A model generated the notes under the pieces. It had not been told where the DNA came from. It worked only from the letters and a program-made list of their open reading frames with translations, and did not search any database. This document shows positions 19,691-29,890 of a stretch of 64,000 nucleotides of DNA, piece after piece (the stretch's first letter is position 1; each line of letters starts with the position of its first letter). Source of the DNA: Symbiodinium natans (lineage: Eukaryota; Sar; Dinophyceae; Suessiales; Symbiodiniaceae); contig CAJNDS010000531.1 of the NCBI GenBank assembly GCA_905221605.1, positions 1 to 64,000 of the forward strand. Reading direction: 5' to 3'. Position numbers and translations under genes: made by a program.

Positions 19691-22600
19691 CCTTATGAAG
19701 CAGTTGCCAGGATTTCACTGTGAACCGTCTCAAACTGCTACACACCATCGACAACATTTGTGGCCGTGGGAAAGCAGGCGCCTTGCGAGACGTCCGAAAT
19801 GTCTGAAACATCCTGCATGGCAACGGACTTTGAAGGCGGCGACTTTCGGCTGGAGAATATGGGAACCTTGAGGCATTGGCCTTTGGTGTTGAAGGGTTTT
19901 GGTTCTTCAAATTTTCGGATTCCATCCACCCTTCCTTCTGGTTGATGCCATGGGTCTGGTCTGAGAGGTTCTTGAAGTAACCTCAGTAGCCTCGAGCCCT
20001 GACTCCTTGAACTGAAGCTTTGAAACCTGGACCTCTCCCCAATGCCCGTTTGAGCTGCACGTGTGTGCTAGCTCCAGCTTTGGTTGCAGGCCGCAGCTGG
20101 CACGGGACCTGCGTGACACTGGTCTGGGCTTAGGCCCCGAAGTGGGTTTAGGGATGGTTTAGGGTTTTGCGGCTTCGGGCTTACAAGGGCTTAAGCTTTA
20201 TCGATGTTTGCTTTCAGCCTTTTGGGGGGGTGTAATGCAGTTGTTGAAAGGGTCGGGGCTGGAGGGGTTAAAGGGAGGAAGGGTCTCGGAGGTCACGGGT
20301 CATCGGTCCTATCATGCGTTACCTGAACCCTCAACCCAAGAGCCCTGACACCAGAACCATCGACCTGACCAGGCCTGAACACAGTCAACACCCCAAGCCC
20401 TGAGTGATTCAGACGTTGCGGCTTCGACTTGCAAGGCTACCCCACAGCGGAGCGTGCTAAAGGATTCTTGCTCGAGAAGGCCCAGTTTCAAAGTGCAGCG
20501 CTCAATGGACTTAGGATATCTTAGGATGACCTCCACACATGTGTGCGGGCAGACGTGCGATGTTTTTGGCATAATCTCACAGAGACTGCCAAGATTTCAG
20601 GTCGGGACAGCATTTCTCACTTCGCTTTGCGTCTGGCATTCTGCAAGGCGAACGAGGCTCGAGAGGGCTTTGCAGCCTGCGATGTGACATACCGTGTGAC
20701 GTGCCTGTACCGAGGCTCGAGAATGGCTGCTGAAACAGGAGCAGCGGTTGTTCGTCTTACGTTTCGAGGCAACAAAGTGAGCAAAAGTTGCTGTTGCTGG
20801 TCCTTTGCTTTGCCTTTGCTTTACGTGATGTGGCGTGTGGCCAGGGCCTGCACATGGATGCAAAAGAGGCAAAGCACAGGGCATTAGCTCCAAGTCTGCG
20901 CAGCACTAGGCACTGTACAATCTGCAGCGTCTACAGTATTCAGGAAGACGGGCTCCACTCTTTGCTAAGGGCTCGAACCTGGGAGCTTCCTGGCAGGCTT
21001 TTGTCGAGTCCGTGGGGATCAGGGCCCAGAGGCAGGGACCCGAAGGTTTGGGTTTTGGGGTTTCCAGCCCTAAAGCAGCGACGATTTGCAGCACCTGCGA
21101 GGTTCGAAGAACGATCTGATGGACCTTCCTTGCAGATGCTGCAGAAGTGCACCGCTGGTGTGGCTTGGATGAACGCCGTGATTGATTGATGGTAACTCTG
21201 ACTGTTAACTGGTCCTACCCAGACTACTTGTATCTGTGTTTGGTGTGACGGAGTGTTTGTGTCTTTCAGACTACCTGAGTTTTGGGTTTGGAATGGTTTG
21301 GAGAGTCCCTCACCCCAAAACACATTGGTTGAGGCAAAGACTTGGAGAGATGGGTGGGGGGCTCAGATGTACTCAGATGGGCTCATTTTTTCTTTGGGTG
21401 CTACGTCCAGAGGCGTCCCGAGTTCGAGCAGACCTTCTACGAGATGCCTTTCACGGAGGTGAGACCGGGACAAAGGATTTTGGGGGCAAAAGAAGCCTGA
21501 GGGAGGACTTTCTCTTTGGGTTTTCATTGACCATTTTTTCTATGCACCGCTGCAGGTTCCTCCGGCCTTCATTGCCGGGAGACGAGTGGTGCTCAAGAAG
21601 GGCAAGGCCACCGGGGTAAAACAAAAAAAAGAACAAGAACTCTCTGAACAAGCGCACATTTCACGAAGCTACCGGAGCTAGACTTGAGTTTAGTCTTGCT
21701 GTAGCATGTAGGGTTGGACACGGCCAAGCTGTGGGCTGTTCTATCATTGGATGAGTGGGGTCATGTTGAGTTGTGAGAGTGAAGTAGAGTTTCATTCATT
21801 GTTTCCTGCGAACCTGTCCTTTGGGGGGCAATGTACAACAGCAGCTGCAGCAACCATCCGCAACCCTCGGCCCTGCTGCGCAATGGCGCCCGAGCCAATT
21901 GGGCTAGATTTTGTTGGCCTTGGCTTGCCTCTCAAATTCAAGGTTGGGGTTGTGAAGCTTTGCAGGCTTTTGTTCCGGCGACCTCGTTGAAGCTGATCGT
22001 AGCAAAAAAGTTCAAGGACCGGATGCGCGTTGCTTCACGCCCCGATAGCATATGATAGCATGGTGCTGGTGCCCTTCCAGCTCCGTGAAGGACCTCCTGT
22101 CGCTGAGCTTGGACGTGGCCTTCCAAGGCGAGGCACAAAACAGAACGCACTCGGGGACTCGGGGCCCGATGCCGCAAGTTCTTCCTGGGCCTGTGCTCCT
22201 CTGAGAGTGGCAGAGCATAAGAAAACGATAAAACGAGAGTGGCTGTGAGGCCTCCACCTGGCCTTGGCCGATCCGCGCGTGGGCCTCTTCCTGAGGCAGC
22301 TGCAGGCTAGTCGTGAGGGTGACTTTCGAGGGAGACGGGTGGGGAGACGGGTGGGGTCTTTCTCTCCTTTCTGGTCCCATCTTTCTGTCTCCATGGCCTC
22401 TGACAGGAGATGGGATTGCAGCTGGTGCTGCCTATGCGCTCCTCCTCGCAGCAGGCGCTTTTTCAGACATACAGAAGCGACCGCAAATGCTCGCCGCTTT
22501 GTTTGCAAGTACAGTTTACAAGCTGATCTCTTTTCAGGAATCCGGCGAGCAGCTAAGCCTTGGCAACTTCGAGGAGATGTTGTCCCGCCAGCGACCTCAG

Positions 22601-25565
22601 TGTTTTTTCTCAGTTTGAGTAGCTCGTTCTTGCCTTCCCCTTCCCTTTCCCCCTCCCTTTCATTCCCTTTCCCCTTCCGCGGTTGTTGCGCGAAGCTATC
22701 TAAGGCTCGATGCCCCCTTGCATGCGGCGGCTCGTGGAAAGACAGCTGCCTGGCAGCAGTCTGTGACACTAAACCCCTTCCAATACTCCCTTGAGAACAT
22801 TCCGCTTTTGAGCTTTTGCACCCAAATCTGCAGTTGCAACTTTTTGTCAACAGTTGTCACTTTCCCAGAGAGCTGAGGCGGGAGGCTCGGAAGCACTTGA
22901 AGCACGCAGGAAGGCGGGGCGGGCTCAGGAAGCCTAAGGTTGTTTGGGCTAAGGTTCTGCCGCTACAACCCTATGAGAAGGCTCCCTCTCCTTGGGGCTC
23001 CCTGTATTCCCATTTGGCGCATCGGGATTCAGTGGACTTAGTCTTTGCATCTCTCTCCACGGCACAGCAGAGCATCAAATCAGCATACAGCCATTCAGGT
23101 TTTTCGCGTTACCACTGTCTTTATTGTTAATATTGTTGTTGTTATTGTTGTCATCATTGCTATTACGTTTTTTACTGCTATCACTGTTATGACGGTTATT
23201 ATTGTTACTGCTAGGCTTGAGTTTACTTGCTTTAGCAAGGGAACCTGTAAACCCTTCCGCAGTTGCGTTCCACTGACAATATCGAGGAAAGTGAACCGGG
23301 GATGGGGGTCCTGAATCTATCAGGTCATTGGGAGAGGGGGGACGGTAATCTCCTTTAGAAAGGGGGGGTCCCAGTCATCCAACCTATCGCAAAAGTGGGG
23401 TGGGTGGCGATAGATACACGGTCGTTGCGTTATAGATCGCGGTCTTTGTGAGCGCGCGTTCTCTGAAGAGCGCTTTTCAGAGATCTCCGCGCACTTGGAT
23501 CGCGATCTACGTCAGCACATGCGTGTGGGGTGTGGTGGAGTGTGGAGTGTGGTGCTCGTGGTGGTGGTTTGTTGGTGTGTGGTGGAGTGTGGATGGTGTG
23601 TGGTGGAGTGTGGAGAGCGGAGTGTGGTGTCATCGTTGCTATTTTTGTGATTATTGTTATTATTGTGATTATTGTTGCTATTGTTACAACTGTTGTTATT
23701 GTTACTATTGTGGTGCATGTGATTGTTGTTATTGCTGCTAGTATTGATATCTTGCTGGTACAGCGATTGCAGTCATTGTTGTTATTCTGTTTGTGGTAGT
23801 TTACGTTCTTGATGCTGTTTGTGTTATTTCTTGTATGGTCATGTCTGTTAGTGTTGTGATTGTTGTGATGATTGTGTTCTCTGCTTATCATCATCTATGC
23901 CTGTCACTATGTGAGGTAAAGCGTATACCACGGTTATCGGTGAGTGTATCGAGGGTTCCATATGCATATTGGTGAGTGCGCACATGAGGTGTTTGTTCTT
24001 TTGGGGATACGAATATCTGAAACGCTTGGATGGCACTATCTCCGCCATCCTTGCGAAGCTCGCCCACTGATTGACAATATCTCGTTCTGTATTTGATAAT
24101 CTTTTCTTGCTTTCCATGCTTCGTACAATCTCACCCATATGGTCCACGACCTCGAGTGCGTGGCACGAATGTTGTAACCCTTTCTTCACACTTCTTACTG
24201 CAAGTAACTCGGTGTTGTCAGTTGCTTGATCCGCAGCTTGGACCCCCTCCTCCGCCCCCTTCCCCTCAGGCCCGCCCCTCCCCAGTATCCTTCCCTTTAT
24301 GGCCCTGGCCTCCAGTATCCTGCCACATCACATGTGTGAGTTTCTGTTGCAGCGCCGTAGACACTACAACCTCAACCCTAAATCCGAAACATGAAACATT
24401 CACGCCGGCATTCCCCATTCCATCATGCAAGCCAACATGTGCAACATCCGTGAATTTCTGTCGCACCACACTCTAAGCGTCTCTATACACAAAAGCAGCG
24501 TTCTGCTCGGCTTGCGCTGCCATCTCACAAAAGCAACGGTGGAGCTCTCGTGGCCACTCCTTTCAGGCTGGGATGAGCAAACGCGCCATAAAGCTTGAAC
24601 GCAAAACGCAAACTTTGCATGGTTCTTGCCTTTTGTGTTTTTCTTGCCCTATTTGTTGAACCTCATGTTACATTGACAGGGATATATAGATGTTGGGCTT
24701 ATGCTGGCTGTTGGGGGCGAAAGCCGACGTGAGGCTGCAGCTGCGGCCCTTCCTGAAGGCTCCCGGGCTGCAAGTTGTGCGACCTTCTTGTGCGTTTCTC
24801 GTGTTTCTCTCGGGGGGGCACTCAAAAGGGTGTATGCCAAGGCCCCAGGTATTGAAGAATTGAGCATGTACGACATTCTATGACAGCATTCGTCACAGGA
24901 CTGCTGGTGAGCAGAAGCATGAATAAGGAGGATTCTTTCACAGAAGCGCCAGATGCAGCATCTTATCGCCTGACAAACCCAGATTGGAAACTCCTCGCAG
25001 ATCCTCTTGCGTGCAGGCGTGCGGCTTTTCCTTCGAGGACTCTGTCAGTTGGTGGAAGCAGGAGTGCTTCACTGTTGGGGCAGCGGGTGTAGCGGGTGTT
25101 TCGGGGTGTTTCGGGAAGTTTCCAGAAAGCTGGAAGGCCTGTTAGTGCAAGGAGCTGTGCCGCGATCCGACCATCGATGCTCAGAAGTTCGACAAGTGCC
25201 TTTGGCCATTTTGGTGCTTTCGGTGCACGCTCTCTGGAATTTGAGATCCATGGGACAGGAACTACATGTATGACATCGAGCATGCCTACGGGAAGAAGGG
25301 ACACAATCAAGGCCTACTGAGCCTACTGAAGTGCTTTTGAGGATGGCTCAGCTTTCGCGGAGAGGTCAGAACTGCTGCGGCTGCCCAAAGCTCATCGGCT
25401 TGCCTGGCGAGACTGTTGGCCAGGACGCGCCATCATGGATCGACTTCAACTTCCGATTCTTTTCGAGGGCTTCGGGGCTTCGGAACTTCACAGGTTCACG
25501 GATGTCCCTTCAAGCAGATGGACGTGGAGTCCCTGCGTCAACAGCTGCAAAGGCGCCTTCATGGG
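19592..25565 (+). CDS. PRIM2: DNA primase large subunit, multi-exon gene
   Basis: About sixteen short + strand exons encode, in the right order, segments matching the eukaryotic primase large subunit (p58, PRIM2/PriL). With the small subunit this protein starts RNA primers for DNA polymerase alpha; its C-terminal domain carries a 4Fe-4S cluster. Exons and key words: 20601 RDSISHFALRLAFCK; 20715 REWLLKQEQRLFVLRF; 21402 FEQTFYEMPFTE; 21556 IAGRRVVLKKG; 21966 LKLIVAKKFKDRM; 22250 LADPRVGLFLRQL; 22538 QLSLGNFEEMLSR; 22705 SMPPCMRRL; 22880 ARKHLKHAG; 24734 RLQLRPFLK; 25017 GFSFEDSVSWWKQE; 25146 DPTIDAQKFDK; 25246 NYMYDIEHAYGKKG; 25365 CPKLIGLPGE; 25494 VHGCPFKQMDVESLRQQL. Cluster ligands seen are Cys in MPPC, GCPK and HGCP; the fourth, expected after 25565, was not found. 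The N-terminus is uncertain. Confidence 0.9.
20601..20656 (+). CDS. PRIM2: PRIM2 exon (RDSISHF)
   Basis: After the acceptor TTTCAG the exon reads GRDSISHFALRLAFCKANE, matching the conserved RDxISHFxLRLAxC block of the protein. Reading on past 20656 loses similarity. The intron 20657-20714 begins GC, ends AG, and the 12-mer CGAGGCTCGAGA covers both junctions. Confidence 0.85.
20715..20776 (+). CDS. PRIM2: PRIM2 exon (REWLLKQE)
   Basis: It continues in phase from the previous exon as AREWLLKQEQRLFVLRFEAT, the next conserved block. It ends before GTGAGC, a good GT donor, in phase 2. The following exon was not fixed; GTTCGAAGAACG at 21103 is one candidate start. Confidence 0.8.
21376..21458 (+). 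CDS. PRIM2: PRIM2 exon (FYEMPF)
   Basis: The 3' part reads YVQRRPEFEQTFYEMPFTE and ends before the donor GTGAGA at 21459. The last codon is complete. The 5' border is a guess (CTCAG at 21372-21376). The FxxIPF-like motif leads into the next exon. Confidence 0.75.
21556..21615 (+). CDS. PRIM2: PRIM2 exon (GRRVVLKKG)
   Basis: Exactly 20 codons, VPPAFIAGRRVVLKKGKATG, lie between CTGCAG and the donor GTAAAA. This matches the conserved RxVxLxxGxA strand of the N-terminal domain. Phase 0 at both ends. Confidence 0.85.
21966..22027 (+). CDS. PRIM2: PRIM2 exon (LKLIVAKKF)
   Basis: After TTTGCAG the exon reads AFVPATSLKLIVAKKFKDRM, matching the VPL-x-x-I-V...F segment that follows the previous exon. 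The 3' end is probably within GGATGCGCGTTGC, a GC donor being possible. Confidence 0.8.
22250..22305 (+). CDS. PRIM2: PRIM2 exon (LADPRVGLFLRQL)
   Basis: It reads LHLALADPRVGLFLRQLQ and then meets a GC donor (CAG|GCTAGT). It corresponds to the short helix before the linker to the C-terminal domain. CAGG is present at both ends of the following intron (22306-22537). Confidence 0.75.
22538..22592 (+). CDS. PRIM2: PRIM2 exon (LSLGNFEEML)
   Basis: After TTTTCAG it reads ESGEQLSLGNFEEMLSRQ, matching the ISLDQIDLL-like helix just before the first cluster Cys. The donor is probably non-canonical (GA in CAGC|GACCTC). Confidence 0.75.
22705..22748 (+). CDS. PRIM2: PRIM2 exon (MPPCM), first Fe-S ligand
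   Basis: It reads RSMPPCMRRLVERQL. MPPCM is the conserved F/MPPCM motif whose Cys binds the 4Fe-4S cluster of the primase C-terminal domain. The 3' border is unclear. Confidence 0.85.
22873..22913 (+). CDS. PRIM2: PRIM2 exon (ARKHLKHAGR)
   Basis: It encodes RREARKHLKHAGR, the conserved HLxHxGR helix. It ends at a GC donor (AAG|GCGGGG). AGGC stands at both ends of the following 1.8 kb intron. The 5' border is uncertain by about ten bases. Confidence 0.8.
22914..24733. other. Large PRIM2 intron (1820 bp)
   Basis: The intron runs GC to AG with AGGC on both sides. It holds T/G-rich simple sequence (about 23115-23220 and 23630-23880) and a GTGGAGTGTGG minisatellite. No gene was recognised inside. 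Confidence 0.7.
23515..23632. repeat. GTGGAGTGTGG minisatellite
   Basis: Repeated words GTGTGGTGGAGTGTGGA in imperfect tandem, inside the large intron. Confidence 0.85.
24734..24758 (+). CDS. PRIM2: PRIM2 microexon (RLQLRPFLK), 25 nt
   Basis: Only 25 nt, completing R and adding LQLRPFLK, which matches the GRxQxxxFLKGxG block. It is bounded by GAG|GC and AAG|GC, so AGGC lies at both its junctions. Joined to the next exon it gives FLKACGFSFED. Confidence 0.8.
25017..25064 (+). CDS. PRIM2: PRIM2 exon (CGFSFEDSVSWWKQE)
   Basis: It encodes ACGFSFEDSVSWWKQE, the conserved GLTLExxxxFWKxEF segment. A second frame here is open but does not match. The junction with the next exon carries AGTGC on both sides, so the exact cut is ambiguous. 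Confidence 0.85.
25146..25197 (+). CDS. PRIM2: PRIM2 exon (DPTIDAQKFDK)
   Basis: It reads CKELCRDPTIDAQKFDK, matching the DPDKFDK turn. A GC donor after AAGT would leave phase 1 and give Tyr with the next exon. Confidence 0.85.
25246..25311 (+). CDS. PRIM2: PRIM2 exon (YMYDIEHAYGKKG)
   Basis: It reads PWDRNYMYDIEHAYGKKGHN, matching the YxYxIRHxYGKEG motif, one of the most conserved parts of the family. It ends at a GC donor (CAAG|GCCTAC). Confidence 0.9.
25365..25414 (+). CDS. PRIM2: PRIM2 exon (CPKLIGLPG), second Fe-S ligand
   Basis: It reads GQNCCGCPKLIGLPGET. CPKLI aligns with the SCLKII block, whose Cys is the second cluster ligand; two further Cys stand close by. It ends before the GT donor GTTGGC, phase 0. 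Confidence 0.8.
25494..25565 (+). CDS. PRIM2: PRIM2 exon (HGCPFKQ), third Fe-S ligand
   Basis: It reads VHGCPFKQMDVESLRQQL, matching the HGCPFRH motif and the following helix. It ends at a GC donor (GGG|GCTCCC). The segment with the fourth Cys should follow but was not found. Confidence 0.9.
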
Positions 25566-28500
25566 GCTCCCTTTTTTTGTGACCTTCAAAATTTGCCTTG
25601 ATCCAGGTGGCAGGTGCCTTCTGCCTGGCGCCCGATGTGTTGGCTTCTCTTTAGCGTTTTCTGGGTTTTGTAGCGACTGTGTGGGTAAAGCGCACGCCTG
25701 GCAAATAAGCAAATATATCCAGCATGAAATGGCTGCAGAAAGCTGCTGACTTAAACCGACGGACTTAAACCGACGAGGCATACCCAAAGTCAGGGCTTTG
25801 CCTGCCATTGCATCCTCGAACGAACCCTAGCTGGAGCATCCAGTCAAACCTGAGGGGGATGGGGTGAAGTCGGGGCGAGGCCTCAACAGCCACAGGGCAC
25901 ACGCCGGCATGTTTGCGAGTGGAACAAACACATACAAACACCTTCACTCCCATCAGCCTGAGCGAGCTTGATTAGAGTCAGGCATCTAGCGGCGGGGCTG
26001 ACAAGGTGAAGGTGCTAGGACAGTTAGGATTCCCAATCAGAGAGAATGTCAAACTGGTCACTGCGGGAAAGAATCCGGGCGGGCCCGACATGCAGCCTTG
26101 GCGGAATCACATATCAAGTCAGCTCAAGTCAATCCTCAGAGCATCGGCAGGGGACGACGATGAGGAGGCAGAGTCCCACCAGAACCAAAGCTGCAGGTGT
26201 GGCAAGGCAAGGGACAAGGGCAAGCACAAGCGCAAGCGCACGGGGCAAGGCAACCGAGTGCAGCATGAAGCAGGAAGTTACTTCCTGTCAGGGAAGATCC
26301 TGAGTGCCTGCATTTTTGATGCGTGGGACGCTATTTGTTTAAGAAGGTATCCAACGCCCTGAAGGGGAAGCTTTCGACGGGAGGGGGAATTCCTTTCTTG
26401 TCACTGGAATGCAAACCGCTGCTTTCATGGACGGAATCTGTGCAGAGTGGAAGTTGCCAGTTCGAGGTATGTCACCAGCCAGGCACAGAATGTTTCCCGA
26501 TTAGGAAGGCATCCCTTGAACAGTGGCAGTTTGAGTGAACTTTCCACACTTACTCGTATCGTCCTGGAGGAAAGGAACTGCGAGAGGGTAGTGTCTGCTG
26601 ATTGTTTTCAAACGTCAGTTCCCCTAGCTTGTACATATACAGTAAATTTTACAGTTTTCAATTTCACACAGCATGAAGCAGGGAAGCACCGTAGTACGGC
26701 CGTGCGTCATTCCTGGATGATTAAGCTTGTGCCTGGTGTAAGGGCCAAGTTCAGCCACTGTGTACATGATAATCTACTCACTAGTCCGGTGCTCAACCGT
26801 CTAACAGTCTAGACTACCCTAATGTGCCTAGAAACAATCACAGACACTCTCCTGCCTCGTTTGACGGTACCGTTGCGATTGCAATTGCACATGCGCAGTT
26901 TGTCGGTTTACTGAGGCTTTCCTAGTGGAGATCGAAAGACTGATCAGGGAAGGCCGTGATGCGTTCAATGTTGTTACAGTTTGGACACAGTATTGTATCA
27001 TTGCTTCGGATGAGCCCGGCCCAGAAATTCGTCCAGAAGATGGCAAGTGAAACAATCTGCTGAAGTTGCGTGAGGCAAGCACTATCAGCTGGCATGCGTA
27101 GAGTACTTCAAGCATTGGACTCAGCAATGTGCCAAAGCTGCGGATGGGTCCATGGGTGTCCGGCCCAGGTCTCAGCATCCTAAACATGAGGGAGATGGCG
27201 CCCAGGACCCAGCAGTGGGCAAGAACAGCTGAACTTTGCCATTTCATGCGGAGCCAAGGTTGGCAACAACCCCCTGGATTTCTTCAAGGAGAGTTGCCGG
27301 AACCTTGGTTAGCCTGTGTAACCACTGCGTGATCCTGATCAAGCATTGCGTCGCCATCCAGATCCTTTTGCAACGTGTCACTTGATGTAGGTCTTTTGCC
27401 TTGCTGCTGTAGGTGTTTATCACAAGAAGAAGGCCTGGGCGCGAACTTGTGCTGGAGTGAAGTGTGCGCATGTTGCCCACATCCAAAACTTTCAAATTAC
27501 TAAAGGCCGAATGCGCTTAGACTTAAACCAGCCTCAATCTGACTCAATCCTAAACCCTTGAAGCTTTAGAATTTGAAAGCAGGTTGAAATGAAGAGAGCA
27601 GAGTGCTGAACGGAGGCCCAAGCGGGATCTGCCCCCGCGGGGCCCGCACCCGTGGCACCCGTGGCACCCGCGGAGCCCATCTGCGTCGGGACCTTTACAC
27701 ATGGCCGGTTTGTTACCAGACTATGGCTGTTGAAAGCAGTCTGATATGCAAGCAAAAAGTGCTAGAGAGTAGGTTACCGTAGGTTCTACAGTTTCTGCAA
27801 GGGGTCAGTGGTTTTGAGAGATGCTGGCTGGTTGGGTTTTTGTGCGGTAGGATGTTGTAGGGATCAGAGACCCATGGAAAGTTTCTTGGTGGAAGAGCTG
27901 AAGGACTCTTGACCGATAATGTTGATGGTAGAGTGAGATTCAGCAGAGACAAGTAGGAAGTACCGAAGCCCCAAGCCTCGAAACTGTTGCCAAAGGCATT
28001 ATAGCCTGAGACGGGGAGCCAAAAGAGTGTGTCAGTTCTCGTGCATGTCATTCTTTTGTTGGCACCTCTTTGTGCAGGGGCCGTGCGAAGCATGAACGAG
28101 TAGTGACGGATCATGTTCTGCTGGCTTTGGAGTACACGTCCCATAAGCGCCTGCATGAAAGCGATCAACCTGCAAAGCTCTCTGAGGATGCTCCGAAGCA
28201 GTGAATGCCCCCTTTGAGAGCTCCCGAAGATCGTGTGACAAAGCATGGAAGCGTACAGGATCCCTAAGTGGCATGTGAGCCTGTGTGGCCCTAACAGTCC
28301 AAACGTTTAGTCAACAAAAGAAGCCTGGGATTGACGGCAGTGCCGGTGGGGGTGAACCGGCTGGCATGCAATGCTGCAGCAGGGAACCCTGGGGCCCTGC
28401 TTAATTATTGCAGTGCCAGATTCCACCCTTCAGTTTTTTTCGCGCAGCACTGCGAGCCGCGAGCGATACATGATGATCAAGTCGAGATCCGTGTAGAGCG

Positions 28501-28640
28501 ATCCTTGACTTTGACACTGTCACTGACGATGTCATCACAGTGTTTACAAGTGTTCATAAGTGCTCACAGTGCTTCGGAGGGGAAGGGGTGGAGCCTGCCG
28601 AGTGTGATGGCTTCTGACCGTCGAAAGCTGTGACGTGACA
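25566..28640. other. PRIM2 3' region, no exon confirmed
   Basis: The last part of the primase C-terminal domain should lie here, but no convincing match to the YQVAC-like motif was found. AGTGGAAGTTGCCAGTTCGAG followed by GTATGT (26449-26475) looks like a small exon with a strong donor, but has no clear match. The frame at 26006-26362 is listed separately. Confidence 0.35.
26006..26362 (+). CDS. Hypothetical acidic/basic open frame
   Basis: The frame includes NPGGPDMQPWRNHISSQLKS, then an acidic run (GDDDEEAE) and a basic run (GKARDKGKHKRKR). It could contain an exon of the primase tail or of another gene. No family is recognised and no start codon is evident. Confidence 0.2.
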   Translation: MKVLGQLGFPIRENVKLVTAGKNPGGPDMQPWRNHISSQLKSILRASAGDDDEEAESHQNQSCRCGKARDKGKHKRKRTGQGNRVQHEAGSYFLSGKILSACIFDAWDAICLRRYPTP

Positions 28641-28650
28641 AGGACAAAAG

Positions 28651-28690
28651 GAAGCCCCATGAAGCCCCATGAAGCCCCATGAGGCCCCAC
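28651..28690. repeat. GAAGCCCCAT short tandem repeat
   Basis: About four copies of a 10-bp word (AAGCCCCATG). Confidence 0.9.
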
Positions 28691-29578
28691 TCTCTGCCGT
28701 TTCGCAACTCCTGAGACGTTGGCTTGCCCTGCAGACGAAAGCTGAACTTCCGCTGTCTGCGCAGCTGTGCTCTCAGGGTGCGGCCAGCACGTGGGCTTTC
28801 GGCAAGTCTGCTGGCGAGTCGAAGAGGCATGTGCTTTGTCCCCAGCATATGTCGCTTCGGCTGCCTCGTGCTGGCAGCTTTGTCGCCTGGCTAGAACCCT
28901 GTGCAACTACACTCACTAGACCCAAAGTTGGCAATCCGCTACACGCAAGGCTGACGCGGGCCTGGGCATCCAGCTTGGACAGCTGGACTACGCTCCCGGG
29001 AGCTCCGAGCTTTCGCTATGCCGTGTACGGCTGCTTGCCAAACGGGGAAGCTCCCGCTAACGCTTCTTAAACCTAAACCTTCAACTGCCCGACCATTGCT
29101 GACACGGTGTGTTTTTGAAAGGGCACTCCTTGGCTGTCAGTTCAGGCTTTGAGTAAGACCTTCACAAGTGAGGGTGATGCTTGCAGGCCAAAGCGCTAAA
29201 TGCAATGACAGAGAGGAACAACAGACTGTACTATATTGATGGCTATCCTGGTGGCAACTTGTACCAAAAGTGTGACCTTGAAGCTCTCATCCATCCTTAG
29301 TTTTCTACGCACTGCGGCTTGATGCCAAGACATCGCATCCCAATAGCCCTAAGCCAGAGACCCTGCTGCCTACAGAGGCAGTGGAGCCCGTGCGCCCCAT
29401 TGCACCCAGGCATGGCGACGCAGCCGACCGGCCCAAGCTTCCTTCTCACGAGCCGAGGCGAATCTTAAGAGAACATCTTAGAGGGTTTTTTCAAGGGTCC
29501 GCCTCTCAACCTGCCATGGCACCCGTCCTAAACCCGGTTGTGCGAGTGACTTTGAGTGGTCAAGCCCTGTCGCCCTAG
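28691..29578. other. No confident gene
   Basis: Open + strand frames exist around 28700-29070, with exon-like words such as FRYAVYGCLPNGEAP near 29012-29056, but no splice-supported or recognised exon. Confidence 0.3.
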
Positions 29579-29640
29579 GCCTCTTCCGCGTGGACGTGGA
29601 TGGGTCAGAAGCCACCATGGTGAAGGCCAAGCTTCAGCTG
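29579..29640 (+). CDS. Exon of unknown protein (LFRVDVDGSEATM)
   Basis: After CCCTAG the frame reads LFRVDVDGSEATMVKAKLQ, with the codon quality of a real exon. The donor is unclear (GC after AAG, or after CAG). The family is unknown. Confidence 0.45.
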
Positions 29641-29752
29641 CCCCAGCTCTCCTCATATCTGCTAGAGAGTTGTTACAAGCTGCAAAATTGCTACAAACTA
29701 CAAAAAATGGCCACAACGGTTCTAACGTGTTCGCGACTTTGCTGAATTTCAG

Positions 29753-29890
29753 GAAGCTGGCATCTTCCGGCCATCTCCGGCCATGAACCCTTCCCCCCCC
29801 CACATTGCTGCTGGACCAGTGCTGGAGGTCTGGAATGCGACCACGAACTTCGGCAGTGGCCACATGGCTGCACAGGGCAGAAGCGACCCT
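29753..29890 (+). CDS. Exon of unknown protein, Pro-rich
   Basis: After AATTTCAG the frame reads EAGIFRPSPAMNPSPPHIAA, then GPVLEVWNATTNFGSGHMAA. It could follow the exon at 29579 in phase. The 3' border is uncertain. No domain is recognised. Confidence 0.4.

Noticed and set aside
25203-25225. GGCCATTTTGG, similar to the middle of the spliced leader
   Set aside because: Lies inside a PRIM2 intron and lacks the GGCTCAAG end.
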